From: Paenibacillus curdlanolyticus YK9
GTDB taxonomy: Bacteria; Bacillota; Bacilli; Paenibacillales; Paenibacillaceae
Assembly: GCF_000179615.1 (NCBI RefSeq)
Contig: NZ_AEDD01000005.1
Span: 349,928-413,927, forward strand
Length of the DNA: 64,000 bases
Direction of reading: 5' to 3'
Positions within the stretch are counted from its first letter, which is position 1. Each line of letters opens with the position of its first letter. Below, piece after piece: positions 50,191 through 58,543 of the stretch. Under the pieces are notes generated by a model, which was not told the DNA's origin, made no database searches, and saw nothing but the letters and a program-made list of their open reading frames with translations. The translations under genes and the position numbers were made by a program.

Positions 50191-52461
50191 TTACAGCGCT
50201 GCCCGTACCTCTTTCGTCGCCTGAACCAGATGCTCCAAGCTCGCCCACGTTTCTTGTTCGCCACGCGTCTTCAGCCCGCAGTCGGGATTAACCCACAGCT
50301 TCGCGATATCGATCTTATCCAGCATCTGCTGCAGCCCTTGCTTTAGCTCATCAACGCTAGGAATGCGCGGGGAATGAATGTCGTATACCCCCGGGCCGAC
50401 CTCGGTCTGGAAGCCGCACTCGTTAAGGGTGTCAATAATCGCAAGATCCGAACGGGAAGCCTCGAACGTGATGACGTCTGCATCCATCGCATCAATGTCG
50501 CGAATAATATCGCTGAATTGGCTGTAGCACATATGCGTATGGATTTGGGTCTCTGCCTGCACGCCGCTATGCACCAATCGGAAAGCGGGGATCGCCCAGC
50601 TGAGATACTCGCTCTGCCAGTCGGATTTCCGCAGCGGCAGCTTCTCGCGCAGTGCAGCCTCGTCGATCTGGATGATTGCAACGCGGTTCGCCTCCAGGTC
50701 CAATACTTCGTCCCGAATAGCCAAGGCAATCTGGAAGGCGCTGTCCTGCAGGCTAATATCCTCGCGCGGGAACGACCAGTTCAGGATCGTAACCGGGCCA
50801 GTCAGCATGCCCTTAACCGGCTTGCTGGTCAAGCTCTTCGCATAAGCCGAATATTCGACGGTCATCGGCTTTGAGCGGGAGATGTCGCCCCATACGATCG
50901 GCGGTTTGACGCATCTTGTGCCGTAGGACTGCACCCACGCTTTTTCCGTGAAAATAAAGCCATCCAAGCACTCGCCGAAATATTCGACCATATCGTTGCG
51001 CTCGTACTCGCCGTGAACGAGCACGTCGAGGCCAATCGCTTCTTGACGAGCGACGCATTCGGCGATGCGGTCCAAATTAAATTGTTTGTATTGCTCTTCC
51101 GTAATAGAGCCCTTCTTGAAGGCAAACCGGTTCGCGCGAACCTCGGCGGTCTGCGGGAACGACCCGATCGTCGTCGTCGGCAGCAGCGGCAGATTGAACT
51201 TCGCCTTCTGAATCGCTTCGCGTTCGCCGAAAGCGGGCAGCCTCGTAAAGTCCGCCTCCGTCAAAGCCGCTGCTTTCGCTTGTACCGCCTCATTATTCGT
51301 AAACCGAGTGCCATTGAACAGCCCCTCGTTGTGTACATATTGCGCGGCAGCATAAGGATTCGGCTGCGCTAGAACCGCTTTAAGCTCTGCAAACTCTTGT
51401 AGCTTCTCTTCCGCGAATGCAAAATGGCGCTTCGTCGCATCAGGCAATCTGGATTCGTTCTTCAGCGTGTAAGGCACATGCAGCAGCGAGCAGGAGGAGC
51501 TGAGCACGATTTGCTTCACACTCGCGCTTAATTCTTCAATAAGGCTTAGCGTGCGCTTGTATTGATTTCTCCAAATGTTTTTGCCGTTGATCAGGCCGGC
51601 GAACAGCACTTTATGGTCGGCGAAGCCATATTGCTTCACGAGCGCCAGTGATTCTTTGCCTTCTACGAAATCAAGCCCGATGCCGTCGAACGGGAGCGTC
51701 TGCAGCGTTTGATAGCAGTCGCGCACATCGCCGAAGTACGTTTGAAGGAGAACCTTAACGGTTCCTTTGGCGGATAGAATTTGCTCATACAGCTTCGAGA
51801 ACAAGGCAAGATCGGCAGGGGAGAGATCCGTGACCAAAGCAGGCTCGTCCACCTGAATCCACGCTGCGCCAAGCGTGTTCAGTTGCTCCAGTACGGCTGC
51901 ATACGCGGCTGCCGCTTCGCCAACAAAGTCCGCAGCTTGTTTTGTCCCCGTGTATTTAGCCAGCTTGAGCAGCGTGAATGGTCCGATGACGACCGGTTTG
52001 GTTGCCACCTGCTGCTGCTTGGCCTCTTGGAATTCATCGAACAGCTTCGTTCCAGCTAGTTGAATCACCGTAGAATCATCGATTTCGGGAACCATGTAGT
52101 GATAGTTTGTGTTGAACCACTTTTTCATGGCGAGAGCTTTCACGTCTCCTTGCTCGCCTTGATAGCCTCTCGCCATCGCAAAGTAGGTCTCCAATGGGCT
52201 GAGACCCAACGCTTGATAACGAGCTGGCACGATGTTCAGTAAGCAAGCTGTATCGAGCACGCCGTCATAGAAGGAGAAGTCGTTGGATGGGATAAAGTCG
52301 ATGCCGTTCTCCTGTTGTGTTTTCCAATGTGCTGCACGAAGCTCGGCGCCCGTCCGGTGCAGCTCATTGATCGTGATTTCGCCTTTAAAATATTGCTCGG
52401 AGACAAACTTAAGCTCCCGTAATGATCCGACCCTCGGATAGCCAATGATGGATGTTTTCAA
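50191..52461 (-). CDS. metE: Cobalamin-independent methionine synthase MetE
   Basis: A full-length 756-residue enzyme that methylates homocysteine with 5-methyltetrahydropteroyltriglutamate. The N-terminal domain begins SIIGYPRVGSLRELK; the catalytic C-terminal domain has the zinc ligands in IHTHMCYSQF and WVNPDCGLKTR and the GPGVYDIHSPR motif. The start is taken as TTG at 52461 because AAGGGG lies nine bases upstream; TTG at 52470 touches that site. No S-box or T-box was found in its leader. Confidence 0.95.
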   Translation of the reverse strand: MKTSIIGYPRVGSLRELKFVSEQYFKGEITINELHRTGAELRAAHWKTQQENGIDFIPSNDFSFYDGVLDTACLLNIVPARYQALGLSPLETYFAMARGYQGEQGDVKALAMKKWFNTNYHYMVPEIDDSTVIQLAGTKLFDEFQEAKQQQVATKPVVIGPFTLLKLAKYTGTKQAADFVGEAAAAYAAVLEQLNTLGAAWIQVDEPALVTDLSPADLALFSKLYEQILSAKGTVKVLLQTYFGDVRDCYQTLQTLPFDGIGLDFVEGKESLALVKQYGFADHKVLFAGLINGKNIWRNQYKRTLSLIEELSASVKQIVLSSSCSLLHVPYTLKNESRLPDATKRHFAFAEEKLQEFAELKAVLAQPNPYAAAQYVHNEGLFNGTRFTNNEAVQAKAAALTEADFTRLPAFGEREAIQKAKFNLPLLPTTTIGSFPQTAEVRANRFAFKKGSITEEQYKQFNLDRIAECVARQEAIGLDVLVHGEYERNDMVEYFGECLDGFIFTEKAWVQSYGTRCVKPPIVWGDISRSKPMTVEYSAYAKSLTSKPVKGMLTGPVTILNWSFPREDISLQDSAFQIALAIRDEVLDLEANRVAIIQIDEAALREKLPLRKSDWQSEYLSWAIPAFRLVHSGVQAETQIHTHMCYSQFSDIIRDIDAMDADVITFEASRSDLAIIDTLNECGFQTEVGPGVYDIHSPRIPSVDELKQGLQQMLDKIDIAKLWVNPDCGLKTRGEQETWASLEHLVQATKEVRAAL

Positions 52462-52470
52462 TGCAGCCAA

Positions 52471-52813
52471 CCCCTTGCGCTCAATTTTGATCTAATTATA
52501 GGGCGGGGAATTGGCTATCGGGAAACACGTAAATACTATGCGGGGATATAGGTTTTAACTATGGGTCGATAAATAATACGGACTATACCTGCTATAAGCT
52601 GAACAAAATAATGAATGTTTTTGTAGTGAACGGTTACGTGGAGGTCGTAAGTCAGCGTCCTAAAGCGTACAGGGTTTGCGATGAGTTTCTGGACAGCATC
52701 TTATCTTAGTTGTGAAGTTATGGCCGACATTTATTTTACGAAAAATGTCAGTTTTTGTAGAGGAGTATCGATTCTTGCGTCGAACTGTAACCTTAAATAG
52801 GAGGTGACGATTC
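52471..52813. other. Intergenic region between metE and the small acidic peptide gene
   Basis: A 343-base gap. On the minus strand a TATAAT (52495-52500) 34 bases before metE is a likely -10 box with a poor -35. The rest is AT-rich with several ACTAT/GCTAT motifs (52535, 52560, 52582, 52592) that could be regulator sites, but nothing firm. A 32-codon frame at 52613 lacks a ribosome binding site. Confidence 0.5.
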
Positions 52814-52930
52814 GTGTCTGAGCAAGAAAAACAACCGAAACATGACGAGGAAATCGTAAATAAACCGCAGGACCGCCAAGAGGATGTCGAGACAGCTTTC
52901 CCTACGGCTGTGAATGATCAAATAACGGAT
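52814..52930 (+). CDS. Small acidic peptide, function unknown
   Basis: A 38-residue hydrophilic peptide starting at GTG (SEQEKQPKHDEEIVNKPQ at its N-terminus), with the consensus ribosome binding site AGGAGGTGA six bases upstream and its own terminator. These signals support real translation. No family recognised; its composition resembles the small protein at 19019. Confidence 0.65.
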
Positions 52931-52937
52931 TAACGGC

Positions 52938-52961
52938 GGGCACCCTTCGCGGTGCCTTTTG
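52938..52961 (+). terminator. Short intrinsic terminator
   Basis: GGGCACC pairs with GGTGCC across CTTCGC, followed by TTTT. Confidence 0.8.
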
Positions 52962-52991
52962 TTGTGTGCAACTAATTGTTCGGGAGAGTGA

Positions 52992-54431
52992 ATGGGTATG
53001 ATCGGACTTGCTTTATCCGGCGGCGGTTACCGTGCGTCGTTGTATCATCTGGGCGTGATGGCTCGATTAGCTGATGAAGGGTTATTGAAGGAGGTGCGCG
53101 CCTTATCGACCGTCTCCGGCGGTTCAATCGTCGGTGCCTTTTATTATAAAATGCTTTGCGAAGAGCTCCGGCAGGATCGCAAGCTGACGGACGAGGATTA
53201 TCGGGACCTCATGAAGCGGGTCATTGAGGCGTTCGTCGATGTTGTGCAAGAAAATCTGAGGGACCGCGTAGTCATCTCAGGGGGCATCTCCCGATTGGTT
53301 CCGGAGCAGATTCTAGGGCGGTTACTCGGAGCGGTGCATAAGGTGATACCCGCGGTAGATCCCGAGATGGTGCTTGGATCTAAACTGGAGCAAGGCATAA
53401 GCGCCCTTATGTTTAAATCGCTAACGCTTCGCGACCTGATGGATGCGCCCGTTCACCCCGAGAATCGGAAGCCGGAATTGATTTTGAATACCTCTATTCT
53501 TGAGAATGGGCAGTCCTTATTCATCTCTACCGACCCGAACAGCCCATTATGGCGGCAAAATGAGTACAATCACGCGATCACCGCTGACCAGCTGCTGCAT
53601 CTGCCTCTAGCAAAGGCGGTAGCGGCATCGGCATGTGTGCCGGGCTTGTTCGACCCGATAACGATTCCGTTCGGGGATCGTGCGGTGCATGGCGTGGACG
53701 GCGGGGTGCTGGACAACCTTGGTGGACATGCGATTCAGCGGCTATGGCTAGAGGGAATGCCGATCATGCTCAGCGATGCTTCCAAGCCGCTCCGCAAGGA
53801 AAATTACGAAGAAATCGACGCCGTAGAGTCATTTTTCCGCATTCAGGACATCTTCATGGGTGCCATTCGCGACCTGCGAATCGAAGGCACGGACGACCTT
53901 ATAGTAGGGATGCGCGATGAGATCCCAGGTGTCGATTCGACGGTGCGTACGCTCGCCATGACGATGCGAACGGATCTGAACGCGTTCTCTGAGGTGGAAG
54001 CCTATACGCTGATGTACGTCGGTTATTATGCATGCGATGAACAAATAGAAAAGCTGCAGGGACAAGGCTCGGGTGAATGGGTTTCAGAGCAGGAGATGGA
54101 TGACTACTGGCCGTTTATGTCTGTTCGCCCTTACGCGGTGACGCCGACGCCGGAGTATCTGGCATTGTTAGGACAGAAGGAGAAGACGCTGCTCTCGCTG
54201 CCCAGCCTGACGATGACCCGCTTGCTCAGCTTGGGCTACTTGCTGCTCTATTTAGCCGTTTTCGTCTATATTTGGATTCAGCACGGCGCGGAAGATGCGT
54301 TCTGGTATGTGGGGTTAATTCCAGTTCTCATTGTATCCCTGGGAGGGGTTGTACTGCTGCGCCGGCGCGTAGCGAAAGGCAAACGCAAAGGAACGATGGC
54401 TTCTTTGGTGGAAAGCAGTATACCCTCTTGA
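52992..54431 (+). CDS. Patatin-like phospholipase with C-terminal membrane helices
   Basis: A 479-residue protein. The patatin domain (residues 4-270) has the oxyanion loop SGGGYRA (9-15), the nucleophile Ser45 in VSGGSIVG, and the dyad Asp236 in VDGGVLDN. Two hydrophobic helices near 400-422 and 432-452, followed by a basic tail, should anchor it in the membrane. It probably hydrolyses phospholipids or acyl lipids at the inner leaflet. The start could be ATG at 52992 or the ATG two codons on; GGGAGAGTGA lies upstream. Confidence 0.88.
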   Translation: MGMIGLALSGGGYRASLYHLGVMARLADEGLLKEVRALSTVSGGSIVGAFYYKMLCEELRQDRKLTDEDYRDLMKRVIEAFVDVVQENLRDRVVISGGISRLVPEQILGRLLGAVHKVIPAVDPEMVLGSKLEQGISALMFKSLTLRDLMDAPVHPENRKPELILNTSILENGQSLFISTDPNSPLWRQNEYNHAITADQLLHLPLAKAVAASACVPGLFDPITIPFGDRAVHGVDGGVLDNLGGHAIQRLWLEGMPIMLSDASKPLRKENYEEIDAVESFFRIQDIFMGAIRDLRIEGTDDLIVGMRDEIPGVDSTVRTLAMTMRTDLNAFSEVEAYTLMYVGYYACDEQIEKLQGQGSGEWVSEQEMDDYWPFMSVRPYAVTPTPEYLALLGQKEKTLLSLPSLTMTRLLSLGYLLLYLAVFVYIWIQHGAEDAFWYVGLIPVLIVSLGGVVLLRRRVAKGKRKGTMASLVESSIPS

Positions 54432-54493
54432 GTAGAACGAACAGTGGCTTGAAAGTAGTTTACTTCCAACTTATACTGGGGTTAGAAACAACT

Positions 54494-54575
54494 GAGCGGT
54501 GCGTGACTGGCGTAAACATGGATAACCATGAGGAAGCACACCGATAACGGCCGTACGCCTGGGCGAAGTATTTGA
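54494..54575 (+). ncRNA. ZTP (pfl) riboswitch
   Basis: The sequence carries the conserved pfl-motif blocks in order: GCGTGACTGGCG (54511-54522), a CATGG-ATAA-CCATG hairpin (54527-54540), AGGAAGCACACC closing the first helix with GGTGC, and the ligand-binding block CCGTACGCCTGGGC (54551-54564). A terminator follows. The class binds ZTP/ZMP, a signal of 10-formyl-tetrahydrofolate shortage, and normally turns on purine and one-carbon genes. Here the downstream gene is a broken DJ-1/PfpI gene. Confidence 0.9.
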
Positions 54576-54600
54576 TCATGGGATCAAATACTTTTTTTTG
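54566..54600 (+). terminator. Riboswitch expression-platform terminator
   Basis: AAGTATTTGATC pairs with GATCAAATACTT (loop ATGG) followed by T8. It directly follows the GCCTGGGC block, so ligand binding would prevent its formation. Confidence 0.93.
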
Positions 54601-54636
54601 TATTCCAATACTCCAGAATGGTGAGGTGTTTCTGGC

Positions 54637-55087
54637 ATGAGAATGGCGTATGTTCTGTTCGACCAAATGACAACCTTGGATTTTGCAGGCTTTTATGAAG
54701 CGGTAACTTGGGTGGGCATTCTAGGGGCGAAGGAAAGGGTGTCATGGGATTTCTGCTCCAATAAAGAACAGGTCACGGATGATCGCGGGTTGTCGATTAA
54801 TATTCAGCCTCAGCTTGTCTGCCCGGACTTGTCCGGCTATGATCTGATTTTTATTCCTGGAGGGCAAGAAGGCGACCACCAATCCATCGGCATATGACCT
54901 GTTGGCTCCATACTGCGGCGAAGTGTTGAAAGATCGCTTCGTTCGGGACGGCAATGTGTTTACCGGCGGAGGCGTGTCGGCTTCCATTGACTTGGGCTTG
55001 TATGTGGTAGAATCGCTGACTGACGCGACATTCGTGAAGCAAGTGCAGGACAAGATGGACTATCCGTATTATCGCGCGAGAGGATGA
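54637..55087 (+). pseudogene. DJ-1/PfpI-family gene with internal deletion and frameshift
   Basis: The first frame (54637-54897) encodes the family N-terminus (MAYVLFDQMTTLDFAGFYE) to IFIPGGQ, then stops. A second frame from about 54863 reads GKKATTNPSAYDLLAPYCGE and continues through TGGGVSASIDLGLYVVE to a stop at 55087. Family members have about 60-70 residues between PGG and GK-AT(T), including the nucleophile-elbow Cys. They are missing and the frame changes, so the gene cannot make an active enzyme. GGTGAGGTG precedes the start. It sits under a ZTP riboswitch. Confidence 0.85.
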
Positions 55088-55093
55088 TGCGGG

Positions 55094-55579
55094 ATGAACC
55101 TCCGTCCGTTGATTAGCGATGATCGAGATGACGTTTTAAGTCTAATGGCGGAATATCCGCTTCAATTCCCTGCATTCGTCATGCTGAGATATCCAGCACG
55201 GTGGGCCGCTTATTTACAGAATAAAAATGATCGAACGAGCAGCTATGTTGTGATGGCAGATGATGATGGTGAAACGATCGTAGGGCATGCCGGGTATGTG
55301 TACAATGATGAAGTGGGCCTATATGAGATTGTAGGTGTAGTTGTACAGAAGGCTCAAGCAAGGCGAGGGATTGGACGGGCGATGATCCACGCGGTCTGCG
55401 AGAAAATTGCCGATTGCGGCGGCGATCAAGTGATCCTCTATACGCTCGGCCATGCCGAAACCCAAAGCACACTAGCCTTCTATCGGCAGATCGGGTTTGA
55501 GGAAATGAAAGATGAACGGGATTATTTTATACCGGGATTTCATCGCGTTACTTTTGTGAAGACGGTGATTAGAATATGA
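55094..55579 (+). CDS. GNAT-family N-acetyltransferase
   Basis: A 161-residue acetyltransferase with the acetyl-CoA motif VVQKAQARRGIGRAMIHAV (about residues 86-104) and a final FYRQIGFEEMKDERDYF typical of the fold. Substrate unknown. The ATG has GAGAGGATG upstream and lies six bases after the broken DJ-1 gene, so it is probably transcribed from the riboswitch-controlled promoter too. Confidence 0.88.
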   Translation: MNLRPLISDDRDDVLSLMAEYPLQFPAFVMLRYPARWAAYLQNKNDRTSSYVVMADDDGETIVGHAGYVYNDEVGLYEIVGVVVQKAQARRGIGRAMIHAVCEKIADCGGDQVILYTLGHAETQSTLAFYRQIGFEEMKDERDYFIPGFHRVTFVKTVIRI

Positions 55580-55923
55580 GCTTCAGGAATACCATCGGCT
55601 CAACCAGATTAAACTTGCTTTTATCAAAAAGGGTATTGAAGCGACCTATGCCCTAGAGAGGCGTGAGTCGTTTGTAATTTATCTCTATAGAACAATAGAT
55701 AAAAGGTTGTAGTTGAAATTGTTGGAAAACAGGAGTGTAAGCGGTTGTTTTAGCTGAACGTATTAATTGAAAGCGATTTATGGGCAATTCAGCATACTTG
55801 GCAGAGTATACAACCTCAATTATAGTAAAATTATGTCAGGGACAGAACCCCGACAAGTATTAATGAATGTCCGGCCGGTATTCCATTAATAGAACCTATA
55901 AATAGAATATTGGAGTGGATAGA
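55580..55923. other. Intergenic region
   Basis: A 344-base AT-rich gap with no gene. No clear terminator follows the GNAT gene. TTGAAAGCGATTTAT at about 55768 is only a weak cre-like match. TCAGGGACAGAACCCCGAC near 55833 is a short imperfect hairpin. Nothing further can be supported. Confidence 0.5.
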
Positions 55924-56313
55924 ATGATGAAGAAGAAATCGATTACAAAAGCGCTTATTATGGCGTTGACTGCAGCTCTTCTGGTCGCTCCCGCAGCCGC
56001 TTATGCGGACACCGCTAAGGCATCGACAGCAGTGACAGCGGCACAATCGCAGACGTCCTATTCGATTCAATACATGCCTAACCGTGTTACCCAAGGCATT
56101 GGAGCTGTATATTTCACGCCAAGCTTCCAGTGCGACTACGCCATTCTAACCTATGAGTATAACGGCCAGCAGCAAAATGTATTCATGTCGGCATCCAGTT
56201 TGTATGGGCCGAACGGTTTTGTCTACTATAATGTGCCACAGAATAGCGTCATCCGCGTTACCTACTGGCAGACGGGCGTCGGCCAATCCGATACGCCTTG
56301 GCAAACGATTTAA
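55924..56313 (+). CDS. Small secreted protein, function unknown
   Basis: A 129-residue exported protein: signal peptide MMKKKSITKALIMAL through APAAAYA, then a mature part of about 100 residues rich in Tyr, Gln, Ser and Thr (SYSIQYMPNRVTQGIGAVYF). I do not recognise the family. The ATG at 55924 has GGAG eight bases upstream, better placed than for GTG at 55915. An imperfect hairpin with T5 follows at about 56323-56357. Confidence 0.75.
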   Translation: MMKKKSITKALIMALTAALLVAPAAAYADTAKASTAVTAAQSQTSYSIQYMPNRVTQGIGAVYFTPSFQCDYAILTYEYNGQQQNVFMSASSLYGPNGFVYYNVPQNSVIRVTYWQTGVGQSDTPWQTI

Positions 56314-56322
56314 TGATGGATA

Positions 56323-56358
56323 GGCTGTCGCTGGGTTTCCGGCGGCAGCTTGTTTTTG
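56323..56358 (+). terminator. Probable intrinsic terminator
   Basis: AGGCTGTCGC pairs with GGCGGCAGCTT, with one mismatch and a short loop, followed by G-TTTTT. Confidence 0.6.
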
Positions 56359-56469
56359 TCCTGGCAGGAAAGCGCTGCGCTTGCAGAGAACAGGGTTAGG
56401 GTATGCTGCGTATAACAAGGCCGAGGGGTACAATTTAAACGATGTAACTCGAGAAAGAGGTGCCCAAAC

Positions 56470-56883
56470 ATGTACGAACCGAAAACGAAAGAAACGGACA
56501 ATAGCGTCATTGCGTTTATCGAAAATGTCGAGAACCCGAAGAAGAAGGAAGACGCGTATCAGCTGCTGGACTTGTTTACGGAAACGACGGGTTATCCCGC
56601 GAAAATGTGGGGACCGAGCATCATCGGATTCGGCTCTTATCATTACAAATACGCTTCCGGTCACGAAGGTGACGCGCCGCTTGTCGGCTTTTCGCCTCGG
56701 AAGGCGCAGATCAGCTTGTATTTTGCTACAGGCGATACGGGGCGGGAGGCGCTGCTGGAGAAGTTCGGGAAGCATACCGCAGGCAAAGCGTGCGTCTATA
56801 TTAAGAAGGTGGCCGATATTGACACCGAGGTGCTGAAGTCGCTGATTCATCGGTCGGTCAAGTTTCTGCAAGAGACGTATTAG
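56470..56883 (+). CDS. DUF1801-domain protein (YdhG-like)
   Basis: A 137-residue protein of the DUF1801 family: KMWGPSIIGFGSYHYKYASG and LVGFSPRKAQISLYF are its signature, followed by the GKACVYIKKVADID segment. Function unknown; the fold resembles SRPBCC-unrelated small domains found beside transcription regulators. GAAAGAGG precedes the ATG. An HxlR regulator follows 18 bases later, so they likely form an operon. Confidence 0.85.
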   Translation: MYEPKTKETDNSVIAFIENVENPKKKEDAYQLLDLFTETTGYPAKMWGPSIIGFGSYHYKYASGHEGDAPLVGFSPRKAQISLYFATGDTGREALLEKFGKHTAGKACVYIKKVADIDTEVLKSLIHRSVKFLQETY

Positions 56884-56901
56884 CAGGGAGGCGATGAAAC
56901 A

Positions 56902-57294
56902 TTGCAAAACGCGGATAAAGTATATAACACAGCAGTCGAAGCCACGCTTGAGGTGATCGGGGGCAAGTGGAAGCCGGTCATCTTGTTTCACTTGACGTTC
57001 GGCAAGAAGCGCAACGGCGAGCTGATGCACCTGATGCCCAGCGTATCGCAAAAGGTGATGACCCAGCAGCTGGCGGAGCTTGTCGAGGACGGCGTCGTAA
57101 ACCGAATTTCGTATAATCAAGTGCCGCCGAAGGTGGAATATGAGCTGACGGAATACGGATGGAGCCTCAAAACGATCCTGCATCTCATGTGCAGATGGGG
57201 CGATACGCATATTGATCGAGTGTATGGGGAGAGAGGCAAGGTGCTGTTCGAGCCGCCATCGCCATCCCCATCGCAAGCGGACATTGACGCTTAG
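56902..57294 (+). CDS. HxlR-family transcriptional regulator
   Basis: A 130-residue winged-helix protein with the family signature EATLEVIGGKWKPVILFHL and YELTEYGWSL. Many HxlR proteins sense reactive electrophiles or oxidants through a Cys just before VEAT; here that position is Thr (NTAVEAT), so thiol sensing by that residue is not possible. The start is TTG at 56902 after GGGAGGCG. It is convergent with the reductase gene, a common kind of HxlR target. Confidence 0.88.
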   Translation: MQNADKVYNTAVEATLEVIGGKWKPVILFHLTFGKKRNGELMHLMPSVSQKVMTQQLAELVEDGVVNRISYNQVPPKVEYELTEYGWSLKTILHLMCRWGDTHIDRVYGERGKVLFEPPSPSPSQADIDA

Positions 57295-57327
57295 GCCGAT
57301 CCCCTCCTATCAGGGACCGGCCTTTCT
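57292..57327. terminator. Probable bidirectional terminator
   Basis: AGGCCGATCCC pairs with GGGACCGGCCT with one mismatch and an 8-base loop, followed by TTCT; it separates the convergent HxlR and reductase genes. Confidence 0.65.
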
Positions 57328-57343
57328 ACACCTGCTTTATGCA

Positions 57344-58420
57344 TTAAGGGATAACCTTCCGCTGACGGAGATCTGCAAAAATGTCCATAAACATCTGCTC
57401 GGTATCGATGAAGTCATGGAAGCCGAAGCGTCTCGCTTTGGTGCCGTCGGCGAAGAAATCATAATCCCAAGAGAACACGAAATCCCCGAACCGCCAAGAG
57501 GAAACGTCCTTATAGCTAGTATTCGCCAAATCATACTTCTCGATCATAGCGTTCCACAATGCTTCTTTGTCAGCCATGACGACATCAAGGGACATCGGCA
57601 GCGGAGGCGCAGTCTCTAGTTCGAAAAATGCAGCGATTTTCGGCCAGAGCTCATTCCATCGGAAAAGGTCGCCGTTCGTAATGTTGAACGCCTGATTCGC
57701 ACAGCTCGTATCCGTTGCCGCCCATACGGTTGCGCGAGCGAGCAGTCCGGCATCGGTCATCTCCAGCAGGCTGCTGTAAGCCCCCGGCTTTCCGGGGAAA
57801 CGAAGCGGCAGGCCGAGCTCCTTGGACATTGAAGCGTAAATGGCGATCACCATGGCCAAGTTCATGGGATTGCCAAGCGCGAAGCCGCATACGACGGACG
57901 GGCGAAGGGCGGACCACGTCCAGCTGCTGCCCGGCTGCCGGCGCTCAAGAAACTGCTGCTGGTCGACGTTAAATTCGGGCGGCATATGATAAGCATCCGT
58001 TTCGCGCGCGGGCGTCTTGAAGGGGCCCAGATGCGCGCCATACACTTTGTAGCCCTGCATCAAGCTGATGTGCTGGATATTCACGGCGATCGGTTCGATC
58101 GCGTTGACGACATTCACGAGCATGGCGAGATTCGGCTGAACCAGCTCCGCCCATGTTGGACGGTCTTGATAGGCAGCGTAGAAAATATGGGTGACCTCGC
58201 GCAGTCCGCCCAGCTTCTCGCGAGCGTCCTTTTCATCGAGCAAATCCACCGCCACATACCGCGCCCTAGGGGAGCTCTCTCCACCTCTCCGCGATACGCC
58301 GATAATGTCCCATTCGGGGAGTGTCTTCAGATGCTCGATCAGATTACGCCCGATTACGCCGTTGGCGCCTACGACAAGTGCGGTTTTGCGGGATTGGGCC
58401 GAGCTCAAGCTTTCGTTCAT
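57344..58420 (-). CDS. PRISE-type SDR reductase (progesterone 5-beta-reductase/iridoid synthase-like)
   Basis: A 358-residue extended SDR. NAD(P)-binding VVGANGVIGRNLIEHL opens the protein; GYKVYGAHLGPFKTPARET (catalytic Lys) and WTWSALRPSVVCGFALGNPMNLAM are PRISE signatures. In plant PRISE enzymes the catalytic Tyr lies in NFYYxxED; the aligned segment here is EFNVDQQQFL, where that Tyr is replaced by Val. It may reduce activated alkenes by the Lys-assisted route only. The ATG at 58420 follows GAGGAGGAATGCGTT. Confidence 0.85.
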   Translation of the reverse strand: MNESLSSAQSRKTALVVGANGVIGRNLIEHLKTLPEWDIIGVSRRGGESSPRARYVAVDLLDEKDAREKLGGLREVTHIFYAAYQDRPTWAELVQPNLAMLVNVVNAIEPIAVNIQHISLMQGYKVYGAHLGPFKTPARETDAYHMPPEFNVDQQQFLERRQPGSSWTWSALRPSVVCGFALGNPMNLAMVIAIYASMSKELGLPLRFPGKPGAYSSLLEMTDAGLLARATVWAATDTSCANQAFNITNGDLFRWNELWPKIAAFFELETAPPLPMSLDVVMADKEALWNAMIEKYDLANTSYKDVSSWRFGDFVFSWDYDFFADGTKARRFGFHDFIDTEQMFMDIFADLRQRKVIP

Positions 58421-58543
58421 AACGCATTCCTCCTCTTCATCTGAGGATCATTATGGAACAGCGCAGAAGCGTTGAGAAGTACGCACTTTGAACTCACATA
58501 GGAACCTTGAGGTAACGATGGAGGACCGACCTCTGCCCCGTCG

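Noticed and set aside
52613-52711. A 32-codon frame in the metE upstream gap
   Set aside because: No ribosome binding site precedes its ATG and there is no other support.
52471-52813. S-box (SAM-I) or T-box leader expected before metE
   Set aside because: Neither the S-box core nor the T-box GGTGGNACCGCG block is present on the metE strand.
55760-55785. cre-like TGAAAGCGATTTAT before the small secreted protein
   Set aside because: The second half of the consensus fails at the last positions, and it is 140 bases from the start codon.
56146-57276. A 376-codon open frame on the - strand across the DUF1801 and HxlR genes
   Set aside because: Antisense to three supported genes, with Arg/Leu-rich low-complexity composition typical of shadow frames.
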